Numbered from the stretch's first letter, positions 1 through 11,893 are shown. The stretch: DNA of 64,000 bases from JAWHQP01 sp032586195 (GCA_032586195.1 JAWHQP010000001.1:370730-434729); one strand, 5' to 3'. A program made the numbers and translations. The notes: generated by a model not told the origin, from the sequence alone.

Positions 1-2
1 AG

Positions 3-410
3 GCTACTTTTTCCGGAAACAATGTAAGCGACTTAATGTCAAACATGTTTACCCGTTTACGCGTAGCGTTGCCGACGCTGCATAGTCAGGTGGTGGTTCC
101 GCAAGTGGCCGTTAATTACAATATGTACGGTGAATCGGCCTATGTATTGCTGCCGCTTTCTGAGGAAGATAAATCAAAACTTTCCGATGACTTAAAAGAC
201 AGTGCGGATAAACTTTATCGTGCCAAACAAATCACGGTGTTCACCGAAGATCGTCAAGGCATCTATGCTCATATGAAAGGCGATGAAATTAAAATCGGTG
301 ATAAACTTGTGACCAGCGGTGCCCAAAACCTGAGTAACGGCAGTTTGGTGAAAGTAGAAGATAAACAACCTGTTGGTGTAACCGCACCGGCGAAAGAAAC
401 TAATATGTAG
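3..410 (+). CDS. RND efflux periplasmic adaptor subunit, C-terminal part
   Basis: The reading frame is open from the window edge, so the gene begins upstream and only about 135 C-terminal residues are present. The ATG at 36 is internal. The fragment has the beta-barrel and membrane-proximal character of HlyD/AcrA-type membrane fusion proteins, with features such as VVPQVAVNY and a final GDKLVTSGAQNLSNGS strand region. The stop lies 21 bases before a complete RND pump gene, the usual adaptor-pump operon order. By family knowledge the adaptor bridges the inner-membrane pump and an outer-membrane channel. The substrate cannot be told from the sequence. Confidence 0.85.
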   Translation, partial: ATFSGNNVSDLMSNMFTRLRVALPTLHSQVVVPQVAVNYNMYGESAYVLLPLSEEDKSKLSDDLKDSADKLYRAKQITVFTEDRQGIYAHMKGDEIKIGDKLVTSGAQNLSNGSLVKVEDKQPVGVTAPAKETNM

Positions 411-431
411 GAAGTGAATTAAGGCATTAGA

Positions 432-3400
432 ATGAAATTTACTGATATTTTTATTCGTCGTCCCGTGTTGGCAATTTCCTTGAGCTTACTCATCATAGTG
501 CTGGGTCTGCAGGCGATTTCCAAGTTGACGGTTCGCGAATATCCAAAAATGACCACCACCGTGGTCACGGTAAGTACTACCTATGCGGGGGCGGATGCGA
601 GCCTTATTCAGGCATTTGTGACCTCCAAGCTGGAAGAAGCGGTGGCTCAGGCGGAAAATATTGACTTTATGTCATCCAGCAGTTCGCCGAGCACTTCTAC
701 GATTACGGTGAAAATGAAATTAAATACCGACCCGAACGCTGCACTTGCAGATATTCTGGCAAAGGTGAACTCGGTACGTTCCGAGCTTCCGAGCGGTATT
801 GATGATCCGTCCGTGACGTCTTCTACCGGTGGTTCGGGTATGATGTACCTCAGTTTTACTTCCGATAAACTTTCCGGTCCGCAGGTAACCGACTATTTGG
901 AACGAGTGGTAAAACCGCAGTTATTCACCGTCAACGGTATCGCTAAAATCACTACCTACGGCGCGTCCAGTTTCGCTCTGCGTATTTGGCTTGATCCGGA
1001 AAAAATGGCGGCGCAGGGTATTTCCGCCACTACGGTAAATGCGGCATTGGCCGCCAATAACGTGCAGACCGCTGCCGGTAATGACAACGGTTACTATGTG
1101 TTCTACAAAAACAAAGTGGATACTACAACGAAATCCGTAGATGAACTGGGGAACCTCGTTGTATCCAACAACGGTGCGAAACTGGTACGTTTGCGTGATA
1201 TTGCGGATATTGAATTGAATAAAGAGGATGACGACACTCGTACTACCGCCAACGGCGGGGAAGCCGTAGTATTAGCCATTGAACAGTCTTCCAATGCCAA
1301 TCCGTTAACGGTGGCGGAAGATGTTTATCCCGTCTTTAAACAGATTCAGGCTGCTTTGCCGGATAGTATGCATGCGAATATTCTGTATGATAGAACAGTT
1401 GCCATTAATAGTTCTATTGAGTCCGTGCTGCATACTATCGTTGAAGCGGTAGTTATCGTATTAGTGGTGATTACTCTCTTCTTAGGTTCATTACGTGCAA
1501 TTTTTATTCCTGTGGTGACCATCCCTATCTCTTTGATTGGGGTATTGTTTATGCTGCAGATATTAGGGTTCTCCATTAATCTGATGACATTACTGGCGTT
1601 AATTCTTGCTATCGGTTTGGTGGTGGATGATGCGATCGTGGTAGTGGAAAATGTAGACCGTCACATCAAGCTGGGGGAAACGCCGTTTCGTGCTGCTATT
1701 ATAGGTACACGTGAAATTGCCGTCCCGGTTATCTCTATGACTATCGCCCTGGTTGCGGTATATTCTCCAATGGCGTTAATGGACGGGATTACCGGTTCTT
1801 TATTTAAGGAATTCGCCTTAACTTTAGCTGGTTCGGTATTTATTTCAGGAATTGTGGCATTAACCTTGTCGCCGATGATGACCAGTAAAATGCTTAAGCA
1901 TGGCGGTTCATCTAAGTTTGAGGTTCGCGTTAACCATACACTTGGCAAAATAACTGAAATCTATACTAAAATCCTGCGTGTTTTTCTTAATGCTCGTATC
2001 AGTGTATTGGCCTTTGCATTAGGTATTTTTATTACATTGCCGATTTTATTCAGTTCGCTTTCCAGTGAACTGACACCGACGGAGGATAAAGGAGCGTTCA
2101 TCGGTATTGCCACTGCACCTTCAAATATAAACGTAGATTATATTCAAGACTCTATGAAACAATATGAAGCGATTGTGAATGCCATGCCTGAAAAAGAATA
2201 TATGCAGGTCATTTCCGGGGTGCCGAATGGTAACAACGCATTGGTTATTACGACCTTAAAAGACTGGAAAGAACGCAACCGCAGTCAAAATGACATTATG
2301 GCTGATTTAAATACCAAGGCGGCGGGAATTACTGAAGTGACTATGTCCAATTTTGCCTTCCCTGAAATTGATACCGGGGAACAAGGTCCGCCGATTTCTT
2401 TCGTCATTCAGAGTGCCGCTAACTATAAAGATATTGCCAATGTTGCGGCTAAGGTGCTTTCGGCGGCACAGGCATCGGGTAAATTTGTATATTTGAACCT
2501 TGATCTGAAATTTGATACGGCACAGATGCACATTACCATCGACCGTGAAAAAGCTAACACTTATGGCATTTCAATGGCGAATATCAGTACTATGCTAGGT
2601 TATTATCTTTCAGGTGCGAATATTCAGAGAGTCGATATTGACGGGCGTGCTTATAAAACCATTGCACAGGTGAAACGTAAAGACCGTTTATCACCGGAAA
2701 GCTTTAACGGTTTCTATTTAACCGCCAGCGACGGTACGTCCGTGCCATTGGCAAGCTTGATTCATATGACCCTTGAACCTCAACCGCGTGCGTTGGCAAA
2801 ATTCAGCCAAATGAATTCGGCTACCATCCAAGCGGTAATGGTACCCGGCAACTCAGTGGGGGACGGTATTGCATGGTTCCAGAATGAAGGTACAAAATTC
2901 TTACCTCAGGGTTATAACTATGACTGGCGTGGTGAAGCTCGTCAGTTAGTACAGGAAGGCAGTTCACTGGCAACTACTTTTGCCCTTGCGGTAGTGATTA
3001 TCTTCCTGGTACTTGCGATTCAGTTTGAATCATGGCGCGACCCGATGGTAATTATCGTATCCGTGCCGTTAGCGATTAGTGGCGCGTTATTGGTGCTGAA
3101 TTTGCTTGGCTTCTTCGGTAAATCGGGTGCGACACTGAACATTTATTCCGAGGTAGGATTGATTACCCTGGTGGGGCTTATCACCAAACACGGTATCCTG
3201 ATGTGTGAGGTGGCGAAAGAGGCTCAGCTTCTCCACGGTAAAAACCGTGTTGATGCAATTACCGAAGCGGCCCGGACCCGTTTACGTCCGATCCTGATGA
3301 CAACGGCGGCGATGATTGCGGGTTTGGTGCCATTGCTTTATGCCACCGGTGCCGGCGCGGTGATGCGTTTCAGTATGGGGGTAACCATTGTAGCGGGTCT

Positions 3401-3551
3401 CGCGGTCGGGACATTATTTACCCTGTTCATCCTGCCGGTGATTTACACGTTCATTGCAAGTGAACATGAACCGTTGCCGGAATTTGATGAATCGATACCG
3501 GCTATTGAAGGCGATCCCGAAGCTCAATATCATCAGGACGATAAACAATAG
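432..3551 (+). CDS. RND multidrug efflux permease (AcrB/HAE1 family)
   Basis: The 1039-residue protein has the full length of HAE1-type proton-driven efflux pumps. It begins with the typical MKFTDIFIRRPVLA segment and a first membrane helix. A large periplasmic loop follows (about 31-335), then a block of helices, a second large loop (about 555-855) and a final block. The proton-relay aspartate pair is visible in GLVVDDAIVVVEN near residue 400, and the matching lysine in GLITKHGILMCE near residue 919. It follows the adaptor gene after 21 bases and ends at a USS-pair terminator. It probably exports drugs or other amphiphiles from the periplasm and inner leaflet. The specific paralogue (AcrB, MexF-like or other) is not assigned. 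Confidence 0.95.
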   Translation: MKFTDIFIRRPVLAISLSLLIIVLGLQAISKLTVREYPKMTTTVVTVSTTYAGADASLIQAFVTSKLEEAVAQAENIDFMSSSSSPSTSTITVKMKLNTDPNAALADILAKVNSVRSELPSGIDDPSVTSSTGGSGMMYLSFTSDKLSGPQVTDYLERVVKPQLFTVNGIAKITTYGASSFALRIWLDPEKMAAQGISATTVNAALAANNVQTAAGNDNGYYVFYKNKVDTTTKSVDELGNLVVSNNGAKLVRLRDIADIELNKEDDDTRTTANGGEAVVLAIEQSSNANPLTVAEDVYPVFKQIQAALPDSMHANILYDRTVAINSSIESVLHTIVEAVVIVLVVITLFLGSLRAIFIPVVTIPISLIGVLFMLQILGFSINLMTLLALILAIGLVVDDAIVVVENVDRHIKLGETPFRAAIIGTREIAVPVISMTIALVAVYSPMALMDGITGSLFKEFALTLAGSVFISGIVALTLSPMMTSKMLKHGGSSKFEVRVNHTLGKITEIYTKILRVFLNARISVLAFALGIFITLPILFSSLSSELTPTEDKGAFIGIATAPSNINVDYIQDSMKQYEAIVNAMPEKEYMQVISGVPNGNNALVITTLKDWKERNRSQNDIMADLNTKAAGITEVTMSNFAFPEIDTGEQGPPISFVIQSAANYKDIANVAAKVLSAAQASGKFVYLNLDLKFDTAQMHITIDREKANTYGISMANISTMLGYYLSGANIQRVDIDGRAYKTIAQVKRKDRLSPESFNGFYLTASDGTSVPLASLIHMTLEPQPRALAKFSQMNSATIQAVMVPGNSVGDGIAWFQNEGTKFLPQGYNYDWRGEARQLVQEGSSLATTFALAVVIIFLVLAIQFESWRDPMVIIVSVPLAISGALLVLNLLGFFGKSGATLNIYSEVGLITLVGLITKHGILMCEVAKEAQLLHGKNRVDAITEAARTRLRPILMTTAAMIAGLVPLLYATGAGAVMRFSMGVTIVAGLAVGTLFTLFILPVIYTFIASEHEPLPEFDESIPAIEGDPEAQYHQDDKQ

Positions 3552-3577
3552 TTAAGCGTAAAAACTCGTAAAATTGA

Positions 3578-3631
3578 CACCGCACTTTGACAGCCGAAGC
3601 AGATAGCCGGATCAAAAGTGCGGTGTTTTTT
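3578..3631 (+). terminator. Terminator built from an inverted USS pair
   Basis: An 11-base arm CACCGCACTTT (3578-3588) pairs perfectly with AAAGTGCGGTG (3615-3625) and is followed by a run of T. It ends the efflux operon and also provides two DNA uptake signals. Confidence 0.8.
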
Positions 3632-3690
3632 CTTGAATTTTGATTTTTCCTCTCCATATAAAAAACATGTGTTTATTCAAGGAAATCATC

Positions 3691-4185
3691 ATGCCTTTTC
3701 TTCTCTTCATCCTGTTTGTCTTTTTGTTTCTGTATGCGGAAATTTCCACGTTGATTTGGGTTGGCGGTCATATTGGTATTTTTGCTACTCTGCTATTGCT
3801 CATCGCTATGGGCGCTATCGGTTTAAATTTGATTCGAGTCAGCGGTATCCGTACTGTTTTTAATGTGAGGGAGCAGATTTTACGCGGGCAACCGCCTACC
3901 GATTCCATAGTGAAATCTTTGCTTTGGCTGGTGGCCGGCGTGCTGTTGATTATTCCCGGTTTTCTCACCGATATTATCGCCATATTATTGCTGTTACCAC
4001 CGGTACGTTTATTGCTGCAAATCTTTTTTGCCAAGCGAGTTACGGTGATGGGGGCAGGAATCTGGCAAAAATCACACCGTACTTTTTATTCCCGCCGTTC
4101 GCAACGCTTTGACAATCACACGCAAGGCGAAGTATTTGAAGCGGAATACGAAAAAGAAAGTGATGAAGGTAAACGACTAAAATAA
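3691..4185 (+). CDS. fxsA: FxsA family membrane protein
   Basis: This 164-residue inner-membrane protein matches the FxsA/YtzA family. It opens with MPFLLFILFVFLFLYAE, has a second helix (about 27-50) and a third pair around residues 70-110 containing LLIIPGFLTDI, a family hallmark. The tail is charged and acidic. The start at 3691 is chosen because AAGGA lies 8 bases upstream and the family begins MPFL; an upstream in-frame ATG at 3640 would add 17 unlike residues. In E. coli, overproduced FxsA relieves F-plasmid exclusion of phage T7, but its normal role is unknown. As in many gamma-proteobacteria it sits next to groESL. Confidence 0.9.
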   Translation: MPFLLFILFVFLFLYAEISTLIWVGGHIGIFATLLLLIAMGAIGLNLIRVSGIRTVFNVREQILRGQPPTDSIVKSLLWLVAGVLLIIPGFLTDIIAILLLLPPVRLLLQIFFAKRVTVMGAGIWQKSHRTFYSRRSQRFDNHTQGEVFEAEYEKESDEGKRLK

Positions 4186-4198
4186 TTTTATTTTTGCC

Positions 4199-4226
4199 CT
4201 TGAAAGGCAAAAAATGTCCCCCATAT
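4199..4226 (+). promoter_or_regulatory. Sigma-32 heat-shock promoter of groESL
   Basis: CTTGAAA (4199-4205) and CCCCATAT (4219-4226) are separated by 13 bases. This is an almost exact match to the RpoH consensus CTTGAAA-N11-16-CCCCATNT. It lies 42 bases before groES. Confidence 0.92.
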
Positions 4227-4268
4227 CAACTGCGTTCGTAACTAAAACTAAATCTAGAGGTGATTTAA

Positions 4269-4559
4269 ATGAATATTCGTCCATTACATGATCGCGTTAT
4301 TATCAAACGTGAAGAAGTTGAAACCAAATCTGCAGGCGGTATCGTGTTAACGGGTTCCGCCGCGACTAAATCAACCCGTGCCAAAGTATTGGCGGTGGGT
4401 AAAGGCCGTATTCTTGAGAACGGTAGTGTGCAGCCTTTAGATGTAAAAGTCGGTGACACCGTTATCTTCAACGACGGCTACGGTGTAAAAGCAGAGAAAA
4501 TTGACGGCGAAGAAGTGTTAATTATTTCTGAAAACGATATTTTAGCGATTGTTGAATAA
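4269..4559 (+). CDS. groES: Co-chaperonin GroES (Hsp10)
   Basis: This is a 96-residue protein of normal GroES length, starting [15 protein letters not shown] and containing the mobile loop region [16 protein letters not shown] that docks on GroEL. A strong ribosome site, GAGGTGAT, precedes the ATG. It caps the GroEL cylinder during ATP-driven protein folding in the cytoplasm. It is the first gene of the groESL operon, under the sigma-32 promoter at 4199-4226, and groEL follows after 90 bases. Confidence 0.98.
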   Translation: MNIRPLHDRVIIKREEVETKSAGGIVLTGSAATKSTRAKVLAVGKGRILENGSVQPLDVKVGDTVIFNDGYGVKAEKIDGEEVLIISENDILAIVE

Positions 4560-4604
4560 GATGGCGGGGCATATTGTATATGCCTTGAACTGAAATTTAA
4601 TTAA

Positions 4605-6296
<1,692 letters not shown>

Positions 6297-6320
6297 TCCC
6301 CTTAGACTGACTCAAAAATA

Positions 6321-6357
6321 ACCCGCCTCAATGGTTAATCCGTTGAGGCGGGTTTTT
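6321..6357 (+). terminator. Intrinsic terminator of groESL
   Basis: The 11-base arms ACCCGCCTCAA (6321-6331) and TTGAGGCGGGT (6343-6353) pair perfectly and are followed by TTTT. Confidence 0.93.
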
Positions 6358-6415
6358 ACTGTCTAATTTATAGAGCAAGAAGCCGTTTTACTCTGATTTT
6401 AGGAGAAAGTCGGAA

Positions 6416-6919
6416 TTAGTTTTCATCCTCGGATGCATCTAACTCTAACGGTTCTTGAGAGAGGATGATGCCGGTGAGATCCGCATAAACATAGTCTTCC
6501 GGAAAGAACGTCACTCCGCCGAAATTCACCGGGATATCACTTTCACCCTGGTTGTCTTCATCGGCTCCGACGGGGATTGGGGCGAGCGCTTGAATGCCGA
6601 TATCGATAGTTTCTAGTTGGCTTAATTGGCGCACCGCACCATATACGATAATGCCTTCCCAGCCGTTATCGTAGGCAAGTTGAGCTAAATCTGCATCAAT
6701 CAAAGCACGACGTACCGCACCGCCGCCATCAACCAACAGCACGCGTCCTTCACCGTTTTCTTCTAGGATTTCGCCAATCAATCCGTTTTGTTCAAAACAT
6801 TTGACCGTGGTAACTTTACCGTAAAACTCGTTTACACCGCCAAAGCTGGAGAAAATAGGTTCGACCACATCCACTTGGTCGAGATAAATGTCACAGAGTT
6901 CTGAAGTATTAATACGCAT
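6416..6919 (-). CDS. rraA: Ribonuclease E activity regulator RraA
   Basis: The 167-residue protein belongs to the RraA (MenG-like) family. Typical segments are [12 protein letters not shown] at the N-terminus, the glycine-rich [11 protein letters not shown] near the middle and [12 protein letters not shown]. RraA forms a ring-shaped trimer that binds RNase E and slows mRNA decay. Older annotations call it MenG, partly because it lies next to menA as here. The acidic tail (DASEDEN) is a local feature. It is the second gene of a menA-rraA unit on the minus strand. It converges on groEL, from which it is separated by a terminator. Confidence 0.95.
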   Translation of the reverse strand: MRINTSELCDIYLDQVDVVEPIFSSFGGVNEFYGKVTTVKCFEQNGLIGEILEENGEGRVLLVDGGGAVRRALIDADLAQLAYDNGWEGIIVYGAVRQLSQLETIDIGIQALAPIPVGADEDNQGESDIPVNFGGVTFFPEDYVYADLTGIILSQEPLELDASEDEN

Positions 6920-6970
6920 AAAATTACCTTTTGTGTAAATTAAACTGTCGTTAGTATATGCTGTCGTTCG

Positions 6971-7879
6971 CTATTTAGCAATCACCAAGCCCAGACTGAA
7001 CAGCACATTGGTGAATAATGCCAGTAGAGACATTTGTGCCAGCATAGGGCGGAGCTGTACGGGATCTTTGTTTTGACACACATATTTAGTGTGTTTTATC
7101 AGCAGCGGAATTGCCAGCACAAATAAAAATCCGGCGGCGGAAGGCACGTTCACCGCCGCGAATAGTCCGTAACACAACACCGCCAGCGCCAATAAAATGC
7201 AATGATAAACGCGGCTTTTCTCCGCCCCCAGACGCACCACCAGCGTGTGCTTGCCCGCTTTTCTGTCCTGTTCGATATCGCGCATATTGTTGATATTCAA
7301 CACCGCGGTTGAAAGCAAACCGCAGGCGGCGGCAGGCAGAAATACCGTCCGGTTAATATTGTGGGCTTGTAGATAATAAGTGCCGCCAACCGCCAATAAA
7401 CCGAAAAAAAGGAACACAAAAATATCGCCCAGGCCCAGATAGCCATAAGGTTTTTTACCCACCGTGTAGGCAATGGCGGCTACGATAGAAGCAATGCCGA
7501 GAGCGATAAATACGATGAGATCTTGCAAGGAGCGATAGGAAACCGTCAATAGAGCGAACCCCGAGATTAAAATCAGTACAATCGTGACGATCAAACCTTT
7601 TTTTAATTGTGCCGCCGTCATATTGCCTTTTTGAATGCCGCGTAAAGGCCCGATACGTTCGGCCGTATCCGAACCTTTCTGAAAATCACCGTAATCATTG
7701 GCAAAATTGGATAAAATTTGCAGTAGGGTTGCGGTGAGTAAACAGAGCAAGGTGATTGTCCAATCGAAATGGTTAAACCAATAAGCCACCGCCGAGCCGG
7801 TAAAGATAATAGCCAACGCGAGCGGCAGCGTTTTTGGTCGGGCGGTTTCAAACCAAGTCTTAAAAGTATTTGTTGTCAT
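6971..7879 (-). CDS. menA: 1,4-dihydroxy-2-naphthoate polyprenyltransferase
   Basis: This 302-residue polytopic membrane protein is of the UbiA/MenA family. The first prenyl-diphosphate-binding motif is visible in the [14 protein letters not shown] region (about residues 60-75) and the second in [14 protein letters not shown] (about 197-210). It attaches the isoprenoid tail to dihydroxynaphthoate to give demethylmenaquinone, the low-potential quinone that serves nitrite and fumarate respiration. That fits the nrf genes nearby. A USS (about 7903) lies just upstream of the start, between it and divergent trmO. Confidence 0.96.
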   Translation of the reverse strand: MTTNTFKTWFETARPKTLPLALAIIFTGSAVAYWFNHFDWTITLLCLLTATLLQILSNFANDYGDFQKGSDTAERIGPLRGIQKGNMTAAQLKKGLIVTIVLILISGFALLTVSYRSLQDLIVFIALGIASIVAAIAYTVGKKPYGYLGLGDIFVFLFFGLLAVGGTYYLQAHNINRTVFLPAAACGLLSTAVLNINNMRDIEQDRKAGKHTLVVRLGAEKSRVYHCILLALAVLCYGLFAAVNVPSAAGFLFVLAIPLLIKHTKYVCQNKDPVQLRPMLAQMSLLALFTNVLFSLGLVIAK

Positions 7880-7984
7880 AAAAACTCGTTAATTTGGCAC
7901 CGCACTTTGTGGACTCAATCCTTGCGGCGGGAAAATAAAATCCGTATTCTATCAGCACTTTTGAATAAAGATAAGGAAAATTCC

Positions 7985-8728
7985 GTGTCAGCAATTAGTA
8001 TTCAGCCGATAGCCATTATTCACACGCCTTATAAAGAAAAATTTTCCGTGCCGAGACAGCCGAATTTGGTGCAGGACGGCACGGGCGTGGTGGAGTTGCT
8101 GCCGCCCTATAATCAGCCTGAAACGGTGAGAGGATTAGAAGAATTCAGTCATCTTTGGTTAATTTTTCAGTTTGACCGAATCCCGCAAGGCAAATGGCAA
8201 CCGACCGTTCGCCCGCCCCGTTTGGGCGGCAATCGGCGGGTCGGAGTATTTGCTTCACGCTCCACGCATCGCCCTAATCCGTTAGGCTTGTCCAAGGTGG
8301 AACTCAGAAAGATCGAATGTGTTAACGGTAAGGTCCTGCTGCATCTCGGTTCGGTGGATTTGGTGGATGGCACGCCGATTTTTGACATTAAACCTTATAT
8401 CGCTTTTGCCGACAGCGAACCGACGGCACAATCCGCTTTCGCTCAGGAAAAACCGCGGGTGAAATTAACGGTGGTATTCACCGATGAGGCGCAATCCTCG
8501 CTGCAAAAACTCGAAAATATGACACCGCACTTTGCCCGCTTTGTGCGTGAAGTCATCGAACAGGATCCCCGTCCCGCCTATCAACAAGGCAAAACCACCG
8601 ACAGAATTTATGGTATCGCCCTGCATGATGTCAATGTGTGTTGGCGTATCCAAAAGGGTTCGACGGATGTGGCGGAGGTGTTTTCTATTGAACCCTACTC
8701 GGTGGATAAGCATGAAGACCATTTATAA
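7985..8728 (+). CDS. trmO: tRNA (m6t6A37) methyltransferase TrmO
   Basis: This 247-residue protein (formerly TsaA/YaeB) N-methylates threonylcarbamoyl-adenosine 37 of tRNAs such as tRNA-Thr using S-adenosylmethionine. Seen are [16 protein letters not shown] at the N-terminus, [26 protein letters not shown] (spanning residues of the SAM site) and [15 protein letters not shown]. The start is the GTG at 7985, preceded by AAGGAAAA. Longer in-frame extension upstream has no ribosome site and no family similarity. An internal USS (8524-8532) encodes the residues TPHF. It is divergent from menA and converges on folA. Confidence 0.93.
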   Translation: MSAISIQPIAIIHTPYKEKFSVPRQPNLVQDGTGVVELLPPYNQPETVRGLEEFSHLWLIFQFDRIPQGKWQPTVRPPRLGGNRRVGVFASRSTHRPNPLGLSKVELRKIECVNGKVLLHLGSVDLVDGTPIFDIKPYIAFADSEPTAQSAFAQEKPRVKLTVVFTDEAQSSLQKLENMTPHFARFVREVIEQDPRPAYQQGKTTDRIYGIALHDVNVCWRIQKGSTDVAEVFSIEPYSVDKHEDHL

Positions 8729-8802
8729 CCGGTCGGATAAAATTCATACTAATGGAATCTGCCACCGCTCGGCAAGTTTGTAAAACGGCCGGTATTATCC
8801 GC

Positions 8803-9291
8803 TTATTTTTCTTTTCTTCGTAAAATCATAAAGCGCAAATCATAGGCATTATTATCGTCTGCCGGGCGGAGTTCCTCATGTTCAATACGCCATTCCCGCC
8901 AATTCAGTTCGGGGAAAAAGGTATCACCCTCAAGTTTTGTTTGGATTTGCGTGAGGTAGAGTTTATCCGCTTGAGGTAAATACTGATTGAATAATTTGCC
9001 ACCGCCGATCAGCATAATTTCCGGCGAATCTCGCAAAGACAGCACCGCACTTTCGAGGCTGTTTTTCCAGATGATACCTTCATGCTGAAAAGGTTGACGT
9101 GACAATACGATATTAGTCCGTTTCGGCAGCGGGCGGCCTATGCTCTCAAAGGTTTTGCGCCCCATAATGACGGGTTTGCCGGTAGTATTGCGGCGAAACC
9201 AGGCGAGATCCGCGGGCAAATGCCACGGCATCTGATTGTTCCTGCCGATCACGTTATTCAGAGTTGTTGCCACGATGAGGCTGAATGTCAT
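8803..9291 (-). CDS. folA: Dihydrofolate reductase
   Basis: The 162 residues match bacterial FolA. Visible are the start MTFSLIVATTLNNVIGRNN, the substrate site MPWHLPADLAWFRRNT with the catalytic aspartate after the LPA turn, the NADPH-binding VIMGRKTFESIGRPLPKR and IGGGKLF. It reduces dihydrofolate to tetrahydrofolate and is the trimethoprim target. It follows yjjB by 11 bases and so is probably the last gene of a yjjP-yjjB-folA transcript. A USS falls inside the gene (9048). Confidence 0.97.
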   Translation of the reverse strand: MTFSLIVATTLNNVIGRNNQMPWHLPADLAWFRRNTTGKPVIMGRKTFESIGRPLPKRTNIVLSRQPFQHEGIIWKNSLESAVLSLRDSPEIMLIGGGKLFNQYLPQADKLYLTQIQTKLEGDTFFPELNWREWRIEHEELRPADDNNAYDLRFMILRRKEK

Positions 9292-9302
9292 ATTGTTTCC
9301 TT

Positions 9303-9779
9303 CTAAACCACGGGTTTGTCGCGATAGAATAGCAGACGCGGCAAGGCAAGTCCAAAGACTAACGCGCCTAAAATAAAGCCTGTCTTAATGAAGTAATCAA
9401 TCATTTGCTCGAACAGTTCCGGTGAAGCACCGTACTGGTTGATTTTCACCACGGCGATCATCGCTTTGTAGGCGTACACGCCGGGAATCATCGGGATAAT
9501 GGCGGCTACGGTGAAGACTTTAGGGTGAGCCAGATAGCGTTGGGAAATATGCACGCCGATAAATCCTACCAGCCCTGAAGCAAAAAAGGTACTGATGGCG
9601 AGAGAAACGTCACATTGTACCAATATGGTGCGGAATCCGTGCCCGATGGCGCCGAGAATCGCGCAGTAACGCAAGGCTTTTGGCGGCACGTTGAAGATTA
9701 GGGCAAAGCCCACCGCAGGTACACTGGCGAATAACATATCGTCTAAAAGGTGAAGCAAAAATGTCATAGATTTCCCCAT
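9303..9779 (-). CDS. yjjB: YjjB subunit of the ThrE-like exporter
   Basis: This 158-residue protein has about five membrane helices and belongs to the ThrE_2 (DUF3815) family, as shown by the GFIGVHISQRYLAHP and IPMIPGVYAYKAM segments. In E. coli, YjjP and YjjB together form a succinate exporter. In actinobacteria the two parts are fused as the threonine/serine exporter ThrE. The gene overlaps yjjP by 16 bases, which suggests coupled translation. Succinate export is an inference from the E. coli pair. Confidence 0.9.
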   Translation of the reverse strand: MGKSMTFLLHLLDDMLFASVPAVGFALIFNVPPKALRYCAILGAIGHGFRTILVQCDVSLAISTFFASGLVGFIGVHISQRYLAHPKVFTVAAIIPMIPGVYAYKAMIAVVKINQYGASPELFEQMIDYFIKTGFILGALVFGLALPRLLFYRDKPVV

Positions 9780-10555
9780 TGGGTAATGTGTAATAATGTC
9801 AAGGCGCCGACAATACCGATACAGGCGCCGAATGTCAGCACCGTGGCGATGGTCCAGCGGGAAAGGCCCATGTTGATGTGTCCTTTCAGAATGTCCGCGA
9901 GTGAGTTAATCAGCGGAAAGCCCGGCACGAGCAACAATACGCTGGATGCCAACGCGATCTGTGGATCGTTTCCCAGATTGAATCTAAGGGCCAGCCCCGC
10001 AATCATTGAGGCAACAAACGCGGTGATGGCGAACACGATAATAGGGTTAAAATGGCGGGCGGAAAAGCTTTGGCGTACAAACATCGCCACCGCGGAGGCG
10101 ACAAAGGTAATTGCGGAAATGACGGCATCGCCGCCCGTCAGATGGGCGAAGCAGGCGCAGGACAGACCAATCATCAGTACCACAAAATAGCGGTTATATT
10201 TAAAAGGAATAATATTCTCAAGGCATTTTTTGGTCATGCCCATATCATAAATATGATGTTCGGCGGCGATAACGATGTGCTGCACTTCCGTTACCACATG
10301 CATATTAATACCTTTATCCATATTTTTTCGGGTAGTCGTGATGCAATGACCGTCTTTTAAAGTGGTAAGGATAATGGCATTCGGGGTTAAAGCACATTCT
10401 ACGCTGTCCATACCTAATGCTAGACCCAGGCGATGAGCCAGAATCACCACCAGAGTACTTTCCGCTCCATGCTGTAATAGCAGCTGTGCCGCGTAAATGC
10501 ATAACTTTGTGACTTCACGCTGTCTTTGCTGCATGACTGTTTCAATTTGACTCAT
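9764..10555 (-). CDS. yjjP: YjjP subunit of the ThrE-like exporter
   Basis: The 263-residue protein is a member of the ThrE (DUF1212) family. A cytoplasmic N-terminal domain (about 1-115, with LLLQHGAESTLV) is followed by about five membrane helices. The end of the membrane domain includes LVPGFPLINSLADILKG, a family signature. It pairs with YjjB encoded directly downstream, and both are needed for transport in E. coli, where they export succinate. It heads the yjjP-yjjB-folA unit. A USS at about 10629 lies in the 170-base gap to divergent proB. Confidence 0.9.
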   Translation of the reverse strand: MSQIETVMQQRQREVTKLCIYAAQLLLQHGAESTLVVILAHRLGLALGMDSVECALTPNAIILTTLKDGHCITTTRKNMDKGINMHVVTEVQHIVIAAEHHIYDMGMTKKCLENIIPFKYNRYFVVLMIGLSCACFAHLTGGDAVISAITFVASAVAMFVRQSFSARHFNPIIVFAITAFVASMIAGLALRFNLGNDPQIALASSVLLLVPGFPLINSLADILKGHINMGLSRWTIATVLTFGACIGIVGALTLLHITQWGNL

Positions 10556-10725
10556 ATTTGCTCCGATAAAATGAGGGCACCCTCTGATTTTGTTTGATTA
10601 TAATGCAATCAATAAAAAATTTGTTGTGTTAAATCATAAAGTGCGGTGCGTTTTTACTGATTTTTTTTTAATTTAGTGATAAGTTACTGCACCTAATATC
10701 TCTAGGTACGGGAGCATTTTCGATT

Positions 10726-11853
10726 ATGCAGCATATAAAGAAAGATAATCAGAAAAAAACAATTGTGGTGAAGTTCGGCACGAGTACGCTGACCTTGGGA
10801 TCAGCGAAATTAAATCGTCCGCATATGCTGGAAATTATCCGCCAGTTTGCCCGCCTGCATCATGCGGGTTATCGCCTGGTGATTGTGACTTCGGGGGCGA
10901 TTGCGGCGGGACGTCATTATTTAAATCATCTGCAGCTGCCGCCTACCATTGCTTCAAAACAGCTGCTGGCGGCGGTTGGTCAGAGTCAGCTGATTCAAAC
11001 CTGGGAGCAGCTTTTTGCGATTTATGATATTCATATCGGGCAGATACTGCTCAGCCGCGCGGATATTGAAGATCGCGAACGTTTTCTGAACGCGCGGGAT
11101 ACCCTGCACGCGTTGCTGGATAACGGCATTATTCCGGTGATCAATGAAAACGACGCGGTGGCGACGGCGGAAATTAAAGTGGGCGATAACGATAATCTGT
11201 CGGCGTTGGTTGCTATTCTGGTGCAGGCGGATCAGCTTTATTTATTAACGGATCAGCAGGGTTTGTATGACAGCGATCCGCGTAAAAATCCGCAGGCAAA
11301 ATTGATTCCCGTGGTAGAGGAAATCACCGATCATATTCGTTCCATCGCGGGCGGCAGCGGCACGAGTCTGGGAACGGGCGGGATGTTCACTAAGATCACG
11401 GCGGCGGATGTCGCCACCCGTTCGGGCATTGAAACCGTTATCGCTCCCGGGGCGAGAGAGAATGTGATTTTCGATTTGGCGCATGGAGAAAGCATCGGTA
11501 CTAAATTCACCGCCCAGGCCGATCCGCTGGAAGGACGCAAACAGTGGCTGTTCGGCGCGCCTTCGGCGGGTAACATTATTGTGGATGACGGAGCGGAAAA
11601 TGCCATTTTAGTGCAACATAAGTCCTTGCTGTCTGCGGGGATTGTGGACGTAGAAGGCAGTTTTTCCCGCGGCGAGGTGGTGAAAATCCGTACTCGCGGC
11701 GGCAAGGATATCGCGCTCGGTATGCCGCGCTATAACAGCGACGCGCTCAGCCTGATTAAAGGCCGGCAATCTCAGCAAATTGAACAGATTCTAGGCTATG
11801 AGTACGGTCCCGTGGTGATTCATCGTGATGACATGATTGTACTGCATAATTAA
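10726..11853 (+). CDS. proB: Glutamate 5-kinase
   Basis: The 375-residue protein has the two-part build of gamma-glutamyl kinase. An amino-acid kinase domain (about 15-260) includes [21 protein letters not shown] and [14 protein letters not shown]-terminal PUA domain (about 280-365) includes [18 protein letters not shown]. It phosphorylates glutamate in the first step of proline synthesis and is normally inhibited by proline. proA is not adjacent. A short terminator follows at 11869. Confidence 0.97.
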   Translation: MQHIKKDNQKKTIVVKFGTSTLTLGSAKLNRPHMLEIIRQFARLHHAGYRLVIVTSGAIAAGRHYLNHLQLPPTIASKQLLAAVGQSQLIQTWEQLFAIYDIHIGQILLSRADIEDRERFLNARDTLHALLDNGIIPVINENDAVATAEIKVGDNDNLSALVAILVQADQLYLLTDQQGLYDSDPRKNPQAKLIPVVEEITDHIRSIAGGSGTSLGTGGMFTKITAADVATRSGIETVIAPGARENVIFDLAHGESIGTKFTAQADPLEGRKQWLFGAPSAGNIIVDDGAENAILVQHKSLLSAGIVDVEGSFSRGEVVKIRTRGGKDIALGMPRYNSDALSLIKGRQSQQIEQILGYEYGPVVIHRDDMIVLHN

Positions 11854-11868
11854 GCGGCGGAAAGGCAG

Positions 11869-11891
11869 AAGGGGCAATGAAGCCCCTTTTT
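11869..11891. terminator. Terminator between proB and the convergent gene
   Basis: AAGGGGC (11869-11875) pairs with GCCCCTT (11882-11888), followed by T residues on the plus strand. It ends two bases before the stop of the minus-strand gene, so it may serve both directions. Confidence 0.8.
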
Positions 11892-11893
11892 GT

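Noticed and set aside
36..410. A complete small gene starting with the ATG at 36.
   Set aside because: The same frame is open to the window edge and the product is the end of an efflux adaptor, so this ATG is internal.
8729..8802. A terminator between trmO and folA.
   Set aside because: Short complementary stretches exist (CGGATAA/TTATCCG) but they are about 60 bases apart and have no T-run typical of an intrinsic terminator.
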